40,491 nucleotides of DNA. Origin: JAJAZB01 sp964244295 (GTDB lineage Bacteria; Bacteroidota; Bacteroidia; Cytophagales; Spirosomataceae). The stretch lies in assembly GCA_964244295.1 (NCBI GenBank), contig CAXTIG010000054.1, positions 1 to 40,491 of the forward strand. Direction: 5' to 3'. Positions 32,068 to 40,275 of this stretch are shown piece by piece (the first letter of the stretch is position 1; each line of letters begins with the position of its first letter). The notes under the pieces are model-generated. The model made no database searches, had not been told where the DNA came from, and saw only the letters and a list, made by a program, of their open reading frames with translations. Made by a program: the position numbers and the translations under genes.

Positions 32068-33924
32068 ATGAACAACTACTGGAAAAACCGTTTGCTCAAG
32101 GGTGTACTGGGAATCATGCTCGGAATTCCGGTGCTGGCGCAGGAGCCGATCCCTGTTCCCGAAAAGAAACCGGTCGCCACGAGCGAGGTGGACCTGGGGC
32201 GCGAGTACCTCAAAACCGGGGACTACGAAAAAGCAAAAACCGTCTTCCAGAAACTGGCCCGCGACAAGGACCGCTTGCCGGAGGTGTACCAGCCGTACCT
32301 CCAAACGCTGGTGCAGACGAAGGACTGGTCAGAGGCCGACCGCTTCACGAAACGCCTGCTCCGCTCCGACGAGGCCAACCCGCTGTACCGTGCGGCGGTA
32401 GGCCGGATGTTGGCGCAGCAGGGCAAAGCCGAGGAATCGGAAAAGTTCTTCCAGGAAGCCGTCGAACGGGCCAAACGAACGCCGGAACAAACGGGCCAAC
32501 TGGCGATGGATTTTTACGAAGCGGGCCAACACGACTGGGCCGTGAATACCTACCTGGCCTCCCGGCAGCAACTGCGGGACGACCGTGCCCACGCGCTTTC
32601 GCTGGCGCGGTTATACCGTTTGCTCGGAAAATCGGAGGCGATGATTGAGGAATACCTGCGCTACGGCATGGAAGAAGGCAGCCGCGAGCAGGCTCAGGGC
32701 CGGATGCAGGACGAACTCAAAGACGAGAAAGACCTGATTTTGCTCGAAAAAATGCTCTACCGCAAAGTCCAGGAGGCCCCAGGGGAGCCGTACTACAACG
32801 ACATGCTTGTCTGGCATTTGATTCAGCAAAAAGAATTTGGTAAGGCCTTCATGCAGGCGCGGGCGATGGACAAACGCCTGCGGCTCGAAGGGCAACGCGT
32901 GGTGGAAATCGGATTTATGGCGATGCAGAACCGCGATTTTTCGGCGGCGGGTCGCGTGTTCGAGTACCTCGTGAAAGAATACCCCCGCAGTGCCAACTAC
33001 CCCGTGTACCGGCGGCTGCTCATCAACGCGAAAGAAGAAGTGGTGAAAACCACGTACCCTGTCAACCAGCACGACATCCGGGTGTTGATTGGCGAATACC
33101 AGAAAATGTTCGACGAGCTGGGCAAAAACCAGAAGACCCTGGAAGCGTTGAGAAACACCGCCCAGCTTTACGCTTTTTACCTCAACGAAAAAGACACGGC
33201 CCGGATCGTGCTCGAACAAGCCGTTAAACTGGCCACCGGCGACCAGGAATTTGTGGACAAATGCAAACTCGACCTAGGCGACGTGTACCTCCTGAAAGGC
33301 GAACCCTGGGAAGCCACGCTGCTGTATTCGCAGGTGGAAAAATCGGAGAAAGACAGTCCACTGGGCTACGACGCCAAACTGCGCAACGCCAAACTGGCCT
33401 ACTACAAAGGCGATTTTGACCTGGCGAAAGAAACGCTCGACATCCTCAAGCAAGCCACCACCCGCGAAATCGCCAACGACGCCATCGACCTGAGCCTGCT
33501 CATCCAGGACAACACCGGTCTCGACTCCAACGAGGCCCCGCTACGGGCCTACGCGTCGACGGAACTACTCCTGTTCCAAAACCGAACGACCGAAGCGCTG
33601 GCGCGGCTGGATAGCCTGTTTAAGAAATACGGCAAAGACCCGCTGGCCGATGAGATTCTGTACCTGCGGGCCAACACGCTGCTCAAGGAAAACCGGGCGC
33701 AGGAAGCCATCGAAGACCTCGATAAAATCACGAAAAGTTACGCCGAAGACATTCTTGGCGACGATGCCCTGTTCCTGACCGCCAAAACCTACCAGGAAAA
33801 ACTGGCCGAGAAAGAAAAGGCAATGCTGCTTTTCCAGGAAATTCTCAAAAAATACCCCGGCAGTATCTACGGCGCGGAAGCCCGCAAGCGGTTTAGAATG
33901 TTGCGCGGGGATGCAATAAATTAG
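32068..33924 (+). CDS. Exported tetratricopeptide-repeat protein
   Basis: A 618-residue protein with a signal peptide (cleavage expected after VLAQ, residue 25) and helical hairpins of TPR type throughout: LGREYLKTGDYEKAKTVFQKL (about 43-63), AAVGRMLAQQGKAEESEKFFQEA, YKGDFDLAKETLDILKQ, and a final set ADEILYLRANTLLKENRAQEAIEDLDKI and DALFLTAKTYQEKLAEKEKAMLLFQEILKKYPGS. Such periplasmic TPR proteins scaffold complexes; the partner is unknown. It begins right after the A-rich end of the putative origin. A metallopeptidase-MORN gene follows after 53 bases in the same direction. Confidence 0.85.
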   Translation: MNNYWKNRLLKGVLGIMLGIPVLAQEPIPVPEKKPVATSEVDLGREYLKTGDYEKAKTVFQKLARDKDRLPEVYQPYLQTLVQTKDWSEADRFTKRLLRSDEANPLYRAAVGRMLAQQGKAEESEKFFQEAVERAKRTPEQTGQLAMDFYEAGQHDWAVNTYLASRQQLRDDRAHALSLARLYRLLGKSEAMIEEYLRYGMEEGSREQAQGRMQDELKDEKDLILLEKMLYRKVQEAPGEPYYNDMLVWHLIQQKEFGKAFMQARAMDKRLRLEGQRVVEIGFMAMQNRDFSAAGRVFEYLVKEYPRSANYPVYRRLLINAKEEVVKTTYPVNQHDIRVLIGEYQKMFDELGKNQKTLEALRNTAQLYAFYLNEKDTARIVLEQAVKLATGDQEFVDKCKLDLGDVYLLKGEPWEATLLYSQVEKSEKDSPLGYDAKLRNAKLAYYKGDFDLAKETLDILKQATTREIANDAIDLSLLIQDNTGLDSNEAPLRAYASTELLLFQNRTTEALARLDSLFKKYGKDPLADEILYLRANTLLKENRAQEAIEDLDKITKSYAEDILGDDALFLTAKTYQEKLAEKEKAMLLFQEILKKYPGSIYGAEARKRFRMLRGDAIN

Positions 33925-33977
33925 GGGTGTAAACGCGTATTAGGGGGGTAAATCTCACCTCCTTAAACCGCTTTCCC

Positions 33978-35147
33978 GTGAAGAGTTTTGTAGGCTCTCT
34001 ACTCTTGCTGCTGGGCTCGGGGGCGCTGCGTGCGCAAACGCCGATGCCCGACGATTCCGAGCCGTTTTCGTGCAGCTACTTCGGGGCGGTTCGTTACGAC
34101 CGTGGCCCCTGCGAGGTGCATACGTTCCGCTCCAACGCCCACGCCGAGCAGGTCATCGACAACATCCTCAAACACGCCGGCATGGGCTACGGCCCGCGCA
34201 AGTTTCTGGCCGTCGAATGCCCGAATGTGGATAACTGCTACGCCACGCGCATCAAAGGCGTGCAGTACATCGTGTACGACAACCGTTTTCTGAAGCAGGT
34301 CGAAGGCTGGACCGGCACCGACTGGGCGGCCATCAGCATCATCGCCCACGAAATCGCCCACCACCTCTACGGCCACACCGCCGACCGCATGGGCAGCCGC
34401 CCCGACAACGAAAAGCAAGCCGATTATTTCTCCGGTTTCGTGCTGCACAACCTCGGTGCCAGCCTTGCCGAAGCCCAGACCGCCATCCGTACCCTCACCA
34501 ACGACCAGCCCAGCGCCACCCACCCGCCGCGCACGGTGCGGTTGAACGTCATCGAAAACGGCTGGCGCGACGCCGAAGCCATGTACCCCCGCAACGGTCG
34601 CCAGACCACGAACGAACTCTCGAATGTGGATAAGCGGGGCAGTTCGATGGATAATGTGGATAAGTCGGAGCGGTTATCCACAAATTACCCGCAGCGACGG
34701 ACGCCTCCAACATCAACTCCGGCCGCCGAGCCGATGAAAAAAATTGGTTGCTTGAGCGGAGATTGTACCGATGGGGAGGGCGTTTTTATCCATGTGAGCG
34801 GGGAAAAATACGAAGGGGGTTGGAGCGAAGGACGGCGTGAGGGATGGGGAATTCACTACTACGGCAACGGCAAAAAGCGCTACGAAGGCCAGTTTTTGGC
34901 GGGCAAACGCCACGGCAAAGGCATCTATTTTCTGCAAAATGGCGACCGCTACGTCGGCGATTTCCGCGACGACCATTTCAACGGCAAGGGCACCTACTAC
35001 TACGCCAACGGCGACCGCTATTTTGGAGAATTCAAAAACGACAAGCGAAATGGACGGGGCACCTACGTGTACGCGAGCGGGCAGCACGAAGTGAGTTACT
35101 ACCGGGCGGATGCCAAACTTCAATCTGGCGAAGAAGTGGAGGAATAA
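33978..35147 (+). CDS. Exported zinc metallopeptidase-like protein with C-terminal MORN repeats
   Basis: A 389-residue protein starting at GTG 33978 with a signal peptide (cleavage near ALRAQ, residue 20). The N-terminal domain has the zinc motif HEIAH (124-128) followed by a Glu ligand candidate in NEKQADYF (Glu145, Asp149), as in M48-like gluzincins. A linker of about 40 residues (about 212-252, rich in Asn/Asp/Lys/Ser/Pro) is partly encoded by a cluster of perfect DnaA boxes at 34625-34682. Four MORN repeats follow (about 275-365; YEGGW, YEGQF, YVGDF and YFGEF with GxG turns). No clear transmembrane segment beyond the signal. The substrate is unknown; the fusion is unusual. Confidence 0.8.
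   Translation: MKSFVGSLLLLLGSGALRAQTPMPDDSEPFSCSYFGAVRYDRGPCEVHTFRSNAHAEQVIDNILKHAGMGYGPRKFLAVECPNVDNCYATRIKGVQYIVYDNRFLKQVEGWTGTDWAAISIIAHEIAHHLYGHTADRMGSRPDNEKQADYFSGFVLHNLGASLAEAQTAIRTLTNDQPSATHPPRTVRLNVIENGWRDAEAMYPRNGRQTTNELSNVDKRGSSMDNVDKSERLSTNYPQRRTPPTSTPAAEPMKKIGCLSGDCTDGEGVFIHVSGEKYEGGWSEGRREGWGIHYYGNGKKRYEGQFLAGKRHGKGIYFLQNGDRYVGDFRDDHFNGKGTYYYANGDRYFGEFKNDKRNGRGTYVYASGQHEVSYYRADAKLQSGEEVEE
34625..34682. promoter_or_regulatory. Cluster of three perfect DnaA boxes inside a coding region
   Basis: TGTGGATAA at 34625-34633 and 34655-34663 and TTATCCACA at 34674-34682, with a one-mismatch GATGGATAA at 34646-34654. The last pair faces inward over 10 bases, like the pair at 31945-31971. 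It may be a DnaA-binding regulatory site, or simply an inverted repeat that happens to contain this 9-mer. Confidence 0.55.
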
Positions 35148-35165
35148 CCCGATTGAAGTGTCTCG

Positions 35166-35304
35166 CCATGCTGAACCGCAGTAGCAGACCGCTTGGTTCA
35201 GCATCTTCCCCGCTTACCTGGCAAACAAGTTAACGACAGCCGGATAGTCGGCAAATCGAAGGGAAGATGTCGAAACAAGCGGCCTACCACTACGGGTCGG
35301 CAGG
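35166..35304. repeat. Diverged inverted repeat, CATGCTGAA family
   Basis: A left part with CCATGCTGAACC and GGTTCAGCATCTTCCC (35166-35210) faces a right part GGGAAGATG...CAAGCGGCC (35260-35304). The shared blocks CCGCTTG and CATCTTCCC mark it as a relative of 8006-8115, with several mismatches. Confidence 0.75.
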
Positions 35305-35385
35305 CCAGGAAAAGAGCGGTTAAAAATTCACGATTTCGTAACCCGCTTTTCACGCTCAAGTCATATACGAAGCGGATTTTTGGAG

Positions 35386-36255
35386 ATGCAACTCATTACG
35401 CATTTCCGTACCATCGTCATATCCGACGTACACCTGGGAACGAAAGGCTCGAAAGCACGGGAGGTGACGCAGTTTTTGAAGCAATACAAAGCCGAAAAAC
35501 TCATCCTCAACGGCGACATCATCGACGGTTGGCAGCTTAAAAAGTACGGGAGTTGGAAGAAAAAACACACCGCCTTTTTCCGCCAAGTTTTGAAAATGAT
35601 GGACGAGTACGACACGAAGGTGATTTACCTCCGGGGCAACCACGACGATTTTCTCGACCAGATTTTGCCCTTTCGCATCGGTAAACTGTTTTCCATCCGC
35701 CGCGATTACATCCTCAAGGGCAAAACCGGCAAGCAGTTTTACGTCACCCACGGCGACGTGTTCGACAGCGTCACGACCAACCTGAAATGGCTCGCCTACC
35801 TCGGCGACGTGGGCTATACCTTTCTGCTCTGGCTCAACAAATTCTACAACCACTGGCGCACCTGGCGCGGCCTACCGTACTACTCGCTTTCACAGACCAT
35901 CAAGCAAAAAGTAAAGGCCGCCGTGTCGTACATCTCTGATTTTGAGGAAAAACTGGCCGAACTTGCCCTCGCCAATCAGTGCGATGGCGTTATTTGCGGC
36001 CACATTCACCAGCCCGCCATCCGGCAAATCGGTGGGGTGCTGTACCTCAATTCCGGCGACTGGGTCGAGTCGCTCTCGGCGCTGGTGGAAGACCACGACG
36101 GCACCTGGAGCTTGATTTACTTCCAGTCGCCCAACGAAAAAACCGCCGATTCCGACGACACCCCCGACGAACTTTCCCCCGAAGAAAGCTTGCACGACGA
36201 GCAGGAAGACGATTACCTGCGAAGTTTGCTGCAACTGAGCGGGATGGCGAAGTAG
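35386..36255 (+). CDS. LpxH-like metallophosphoesterase (UDP-2,3-diacylglucosamine diphosphatase family)
   Basis: A 289-residue calcineurin-like phosphoesterase with metal ligands in SDVHLG (Asp14, His16), NGDIIDGW (Asp44), RGNHDD (Asn85, His86), THGD and CGHIHQP. Family members related to LpxH hydrolyse UDP-2,3-diacylglucosamine in lipid A synthesis; this subgroup (about 270-290 residues) is common in Bacteroidota, but its exact substrate is less certain. The acidic C-terminal tail (about 255-280) is unusual. The start is ATG 35386; an in-frame TTG two codons earlier is not needed. The stop is followed at once by the repeat at 36256 and then by a glycosyltransferase, suggesting a shared envelope role. 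Confidence 0.85.
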   Translation: MQLITHFRTIVISDVHLGTKGSKAREVTQFLKQYKAEKLILNGDIIDGWQLKKYGSWKKKHTAFFRQVLKMMDEYDTKVIYLRGNHDDFLDQILPFRIGKLFSIRRDYILKGKTGKQFYVTHGDVFDSVTTNLKWLAYLGDVGYTFLLWLNKFYNHWRTWRGLPYYSLSQTIKQKVKAAVSYISDFEEKLAELALANQCDGVICGHIHQPAIRQIGGVLYLNSGDWVESLSALVEDHDGTWSLIYFQSPNEKTADSDDTPDELSPEESLHDEQEDDYLRSLLQLSGMAK

Positions 36256-36343
36256 AAAGTTTGAAAGGTTTGAAGGTTTGAGAAGTTTGAATCGTTAAAC
36301 TCACCCCTTCAAACCATTCAAACTTTCAAACCCTCAAACCTTT
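36256..36343. repeat. Imperfect inverted repeat of GTTTGAA units
   Basis: A left part (36256-36291) and right part (36308-36343) are complementary with several mismatches; each consists of GTTTGAA/TTCAAAC units. It begins directly after one stop codon and ends 4 bases before the TTG start of the next gene. Confidence 0.8.
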
Positions 36344-36347
36344 TTCG

Positions 36348-37586
36348 TTGCGTTTCCTTTTCTTCATCCAGGGCGAAGGCCGGGGCCACCAAACCCAGGC
36401 GCTGGCGCTGCACGGCATCCTGACCCGCGCCGGGCACGAGGTCGTGGCGGCCATCGTCGGCACCACCGCCGGGCGGGGCATTCCGGGCTTGCTGCGCGAG
36501 GGCCTGCCCGTGCCGATGACCGAGGTGCCCAGCCCGGCGCTGCTCTACAGCAACCGCAGCAAATCCCTCGATCTGCGCCGCACGCTCAGCGTCAACGTCC
36601 GCCGCATTCCGCGCTACTGGCGCACGGCGCGGGTGATTCACGAAATCGTTGAAAAGGCCCAACCCGACGTGCTGGTCAATTTCTACGAAATGGCCTGCGG
36701 GGTGTACCACTGGCTGTATCAGTCCCCGATTCCGACCGTCAGCATCGCCCACCAGTATTTGATGCTGCACCCCAAATTCAAGTTGCCCCGCACCCGCTGG
36801 GCGCAGCGGGCCACCGTCAACCAGGTCACGCGGATGACGGCCATCGGCAGCACCCGGCGGCTGGCGCTTTCGTTTTACGACTTCCCCGACGACCCGGCGA
36901 GCGGGATTTTTGCGGTGCCACCGCTGTTGCGGGCGGAGGTGGTGGAGAAAAGCCTCACCCCCGGCCCCTCTCCATCGGAGAGGGGAGGAAATACCTCCGG
37001 ATCTCAAAACACCCCTCTCCATCGGAGAGGGGCCGGGGGTGAGGCTTCGGGGGCCTTCCTCCTCGCCTACACCACCCACCACCGCCTCGCCGAAGACCTC
37101 ATCGCCTGGAACCAAACCCACCCCGAAACCCGCCTCGTCGCCTTCTGGGACAAGCCCGACGCGCCCGAAACCCTCGTCGTTTCGCCCACGCTGACCTTCC
37201 ACCGCGTCGATGCCGCGAAATTTCTTGACGCCATGCGGCGCTGCCGGGGGCTGGTCAGCACCGCCGGGTTCGAGGCGATTTCTGAGGCGATGTGGTTGGG
37301 CAAACCCGTGATGATGCTTCCCGTGCCCGGCCATTTCGAGCAAGCCTGCAACGCCTTCGACGCCGAACGCGCCGGGGCCGGGCTGCGGGCCACCTCCTTT
37401 CTCGAACTCGATCGCTTTCTTGAGTACCTCCCCCGCCACCGCTCCGTCCAGGCCGAGTTTCAAACCTGGCAGGCGCAAGCCGATGAGCGATTTCTCCGGC
37501 AGTTGACCGCCGTGGTGAATGAACCAATTGCGTCCAAAAACCGCTTCACGCGTTGGAGTGGGCGGCTGCTGCGGCGGGTTGTCTGA
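36348..37586 (+). CDS. Glycosyltransferase family protein (MurG-like GT-B)
   Basis: A 412-residue protein with the GT-B N-terminal motif FFIQGEGRGHQTQALAL (residues 4-20) and the C-terminal donor-site segment GLVSTAGFEAISEAMWLGKPVMMLPVPGHFEQACNA (about 300-336), as in MurG-like and diglucosyl-diacylglycerol synthase-like enzymes. There is no start ATG: translation must begin at TTG 36348, right beside a repeat arm. Between AEVVE and AFLLAYTTHH about 33 extra residues (SLTPGPSPSERGG and following) are encoded by the inverted repeat 36950-37047, in the hinge between the domains. Pairing with the LpxH-like gene suggests glycolipid or lipopolysaccharide work; the acceptor is unknown. Confidence 0.75.
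   Translation: MRFLFFIQGEGRGHQTQALALHGILTRAGHEVVAAIVGTTAGRGIPGLLREGLPVPMTEVPSPALLYSNRSKSLDLRRTLSVNVRRIPRYWRTARVIHEIVEKAQPDVLVNFYEMACGVYHWLYQSPIPTVSIAHQYLMLHPKFKLPRTRWAQRATVNQVTRMTAIGSTRRLALSFYDFPDDPASGIFAVPPLLRAEVVEKSLTPGPSPSERGGNTSGSQNTPLHRRGAGGEASGAFLLAYTTHHRLAEDLIAWNQTHPETRLVAFWDKPDAPETLVVSPTLTFHRVDAAKFLDAMRRCRGLVSTAGFEAISEAMWLGKPVMMLPVPGHFEQACNAFDAERAGAGLRATSFLELDRFLEYLPRHRSVQAEFQTWQAQADERFLRQLTAVVNEPIASKNRFTRWSGRLLRRVV
36950..37047. repeat. Inverted repeat inside the glycosyltransferase gene
   Basis: 36-base arms (36950-36985 and 37012-37047) match except at the centre of an internal palindrome, with a 26-base loop. The core CCTCACCCCCGGCCCCTCTC is a text seen in repeats of many phyla; in frame it gives SLTPGPSPSERG. 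Confidence 0.9.
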
Positions 37587-37605
37587 ACCGTTTTGAAGGG
37601 CAGGT

Positions 37606-37669
37606 GGTCACGCGGAGCGGACGCCGCGCGGACGAAGCACGTGCGGCGTCCGCTCCGCTCAACGTGACC
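37606..37669. repeat. GC-rich inverted repeat before the M28 peptidase gene
   Basis: GGTCACG-CGGAGCGGACGCCGC (37606-37627) faces its complement (37643-37669), which has a 5-base insertion, across 15 bases. It lies 20 bases after the glycosyltransferase stop and could act as terminator or processing hairpin. Confidence 0.85.
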
Positions 37670-37770
37670 CCTCCCATTTCCCCGCAAAAAAATCTGCTCC
37701 TACCAAAACTAACGCTTCCATCGCGCCCCATTTCCCGTATCTTTAAAAGCCGCGTAGCTTTACTTCCCGA

Positions 37771-39264
37771 ATGAAACACCTCTCCTTTTTTCTCCGTCGG
37801 AAAACCACCCATTCCGGCCTGCTGCTTGCCCTGTCGGGCGCGGTTTTTCTGGCCGCTCAACGCCGCGATGCACTCGACGGCGTGTTCGCCCGCCTCAACG
37901 ACGAAGTCCTCCAGCGGGGCCGCGCCTACGAAACCCTCGGCGACGCCACCCAACGCATCGGCCACCGCCTCACCGGCAGCGCCAACGGTCGCCGGGCCGA
38001 AGACTACGCCTTCAAACTCCTCGGCAGCTACGGTTACGGCGACGTGCGCTACCAGCCCTTCGAGGTCGAAGCCTGGAGCCGCGACACGGTCACGCTGTCC
38101 ATTGCCCCCGGCAAGAGCGACAACTTCCGCGACGTGGCCGTGGTGGCGCTGGCCCAAACGCCCGTCGAGGCCAAAGTCAACGGCTACCTCGTGGACGTGG
38201 GCGACGGGTTGGAAGAAGATTTTGAAGCAAAAAAAGACCTCATCCGGGGCCGGATGGTGTTGGCGAACATCGGGCTGTTGCGCGAACCCAAACTCCGCAA
38301 AAACCTGCATCGCAGTGAGAAAACGGCCCTCGCCATCCGCTACGGCGCGGCGGGCATCGTGATGGTCAACACCGTGCCGGGCGAGGTGCTGCTCACGGGC
38401 ACGGCCTCGGTCACGGGCGCGCTCATCCCGATTCCGGCGGTATGCGTGTCGCTCGAAAGCGGGCGGCAAATCCGCGACTGGCTGAAGGACGAAAAGCTGA
38501 TGGCCTTCGTGGACATGCGCAACACCAACCGCCCCGTGAAGGCCCGCAACGTGATTGCCACGCTGAAGGGCCGTTCCCGCGAGAAAATCGTCATCGGCGG
38601 CCACCTCGACTCCTGGGATTTGGCGACCGGGGCCATTGACAATGGCATCGGCTCTTTCGCCGTGATGGACATCGCCCGCGCCTTCAAAGCGCTCAACCTC
38701 AAACCCCGCCGCACCATCGAATTCGTGCTGTTCATGGGCGAGGAGCAGGGCTTGCTCGGCTCGAAATTCTACGTGAAAGACGCCGTGAAAACGGGCAGTC
38801 TCGACGGCATTCGCTGCATGGTCAACCTCGACATGACCAACAACCCCAAGGGCTTCAACGCCTCGGGACGCTCTGAACTCGTGCCGCTGCTCACCCAAAC
38901 CGGCGAGCGCATCAAACTCCTCGACGCGGGTTTTGGCAACGTCATCGGCAACCAGGCCGGGCTGCACTCCGACCACCAACCCTTCATGCTCGAAGGCGTC
39001 CCGACGGCCACGCCCACCGGCGGACTCAGCCTCGAAGCCCTCGGTTGCTACCACGCCAACTGCGACCGCTTCGACAAAGTAGACCGCACCGGCCTGCAAA
39101 ACACGGTGCGCTTCACGGCCATGCTGCTCTACGCCCTCGCCGACGCGCCCGAGTTGCCCCTCAAACGCCTCCCCAGCGAGCAAACCCGCGAATTTCTGAC
39201 CAAGCAAGGGCTGAAGGAACAGTTGATTCTGGGAAAGGATTGGCGCTGGAATGAGGGGCAGTGA
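37771..39264 (+). CDS. Exported M28 family zinc peptidase with PA domain
   Basis: A 497-residue protein with a signal peptide (hydrophobic 16-29) and an M28 aminopeptidase domain. Co-catalytic zinc ligands and catalytic residues are visible: His278 and Asp280 (GGHLDSWD), Asp290 (GAIDNG), Glu324/Glu325 (MGEEQGLLGS), Asp354 (VNLDMT) and His428 (CYHANCDRFDKVD). A protease-associated insert lies at about 130-250 (AAGIVMVNT). M28 members of this size (carboxypeptidase Q-like) release amino acids or dipeptides outside the cytoplasm. ATG 37771; a weak TATCTTTA box lies 25 bases upstream. An AACCCGG/CCGGGTT pair after the stop is too widely spaced to call a terminator. Confidence 0.9.
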   Translation: MKHLSFFLRRKTTHSGLLLALSGAVFLAAQRRDALDGVFARLNDEVLQRGRAYETLGDATQRIGHRLTGSANGRRAEDYAFKLLGSYGYGDVRYQPFEVEAWSRDTVTLSIAPGKSDNFRDVAVVALAQTPVEAKVNGYLVDVGDGLEEDFEAKKDLIRGRMVLANIGLLREPKLRKNLHRSEKTALAIRYGAAGIVMVNTVPGEVLLTGTASVTGALIPIPAVCVSLESGRQIRDWLKDEKLMAFVDMRNTNRPVKARNVIATLKGRSREKIVIGGHLDSWDLATGAIDNGIGSFAVMDIARAFKALNLKPRRTIEFVLFMGEEQGLLGSKFYVKDAVKTGSLDGIRCMVNLDMTNNPKGFNASGRSELVPLLTQTGERIKLLDAGFGNVIGNQAGLHSDHQPFMLEGVPTATPTGGLSLEALGCYHANCDRFDKVDRTGLQNTVRFTAMLLYALADAPELPLKRLPSEQTREFLTKQGLKEQLILGKDWRWNEGQ

Positions 39265-39397
39265 GGGGAAAACCCGGCTGACGTGGTAGGCGGGTGAGGC
39301 AACTACTCATCGTGGCTGCTCTGGGGGTACACCTGGTTTCTGTGTACGTTTCAGAACCGGGTTTATAGTTCGTTCCGGCCATCAAGCCTTTTTTTCC

Positions 39398-39543
39398 ATG
39401 AAGCAAGCGCGTCAGGCCAATCAGTACGCCTCCGGCGCGGCAACAAAATTTTTCGGGAAAACCTCGAAGCCGTCGTCCCGACGCTGCTCGAAAAAGTGCT
39501 TCGGCCCCGATGTTGTATTCTGGCTCACCTTCGCAACTTAACA
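39398..39543 (+). pseudogene. Remnant of an Rpn-family nuclease/transposase-like gene
   Basis: From ATG 39398 the frame reads MKQARQANQY, then, shifted by a 14-base insertion after position 39428, KIFRENLEAVVPTLLEKVL. Together these match the start of Rpn (PD-(D/E)XK, YhgA-like) proteins as I remember them (MKxxRQxNQYDKIFRENxEA). Only the first 45 or so codons remain, and a further frame change follows. Neither catalytic core nor an end of an element is seen. The rest of 39265-39709 is otherwise noncoding, apart from the repeat at 39588-39712. Confidence 0.45.
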
Positions 39544-39587
39544 TGAACGCTGAGGATTGAAAACCGATTTGCCTACTCCGTAGGAGC

Positions 39588-39712
39588 ACCCTATTGGTAG
39601 AAAAACGGAGCAGGAATCAACCGCGTGCCGTAGGCACGCAACTCTACGGAGTCCGCCCTTACGTACCTACGGCACGCCCACTTTCTCCTCAACCTGATTC
39701 TACCACCATTTG
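39588..39712. repeat. GTGCCGTAGG inverted repeat element
   Basis: Perfect 12-base arms GCGTGCCGTAGG (39623-39634) and CCTACGGCACGC (39666-39677) are nested within weaker outer complementarity of TTGGTAGAAAA (39593-39603) to TTCTACCACC (39698-39707). ACTCTACGGAGT at 39641-39652 is a small palindrome between the arms. Confidence 0.7.
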
Positions 39713-40267
39713 GCGGTAGGGCGCGGGTCGGCGTGGTATCTGCTCATCAACTGCACCCAGCAGGTGTACCGCTTTGATTTCGCCACGCGCACCCTCACCC
39801 GCCTCGACCGCACGTTTTACCGGGGCTACAACGGCCCCGGCTTCCCCTTCCTGCGCCGCGACAGCCTGCACAGTTTCGGCGGCTACGGCTTCTGGCATAC
39901 GCAGGGTATCCTGAGCCACTACCTCCCCGAAAAAGGCGAGTGGGAAGCCCTCAGCCCCACCACCAACGGCCCGCCTTCCTTATTGAAATTGAAAGAGGAC
40001 GAACGAACACTGCTCGAAGCGTTGCGCGAGATGTACCCCAAGCGATTGAGCCGAGACGAATTGAGCGTGGTTCTCGGAACCGAAACAAAATCACTCGAAA
40101 ACCAGCGCAAGAGTCTCTCGGAAACGATTCAGCAAATCAACCTAAAAACGCACTTGGCCTGGGGCGTTGAAAGAGCTATCATCAGCATCCCCACTGAACT
40201 TGATAAGCGAATGTTTACCTACACGTTGAGCGAAGAAGCGTTTGTACGGTTGAGGTCAGGGCGGTAA
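39698..40267 (+). pseudogene. 5'-truncated gene: kelch/beta-propeller-like part plus winged-helix-like C-terminus
   Basis: An open frame starts right after a stop (39695-39697) with no ATG: the first possible start is TTG 39710. The first 75 residues (VYRFDFATRTLTRLDRTFY, SLHSFGGYGFWHTQGILSHYLP, GEWEAL) look like beta-propeller/kelch blades in mid-protein. The remainder (DERTLLEALREMYPKRLSRDELSVVLG, KSLENQRKSLSETIQQIN) looks like a helix-turn-helix domain. The N-terminus was probably lost when the repeat at 39588-39712 or the Rpn element came in. It ends at TAA 40265-40267, directly before another repeat. The function is not recognised. If TTG 39710 is used, a 185-residue product is possible. 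Confidence 0.5.
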
Positions 40268-40275
40268 ACGATTGT

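Noticed and set aside
37606..37669. GC-rich hairpin as a small RNA gene
   Set aside because: No promoter or T tract and a repeat-like structure; treated as another inverted repeat.
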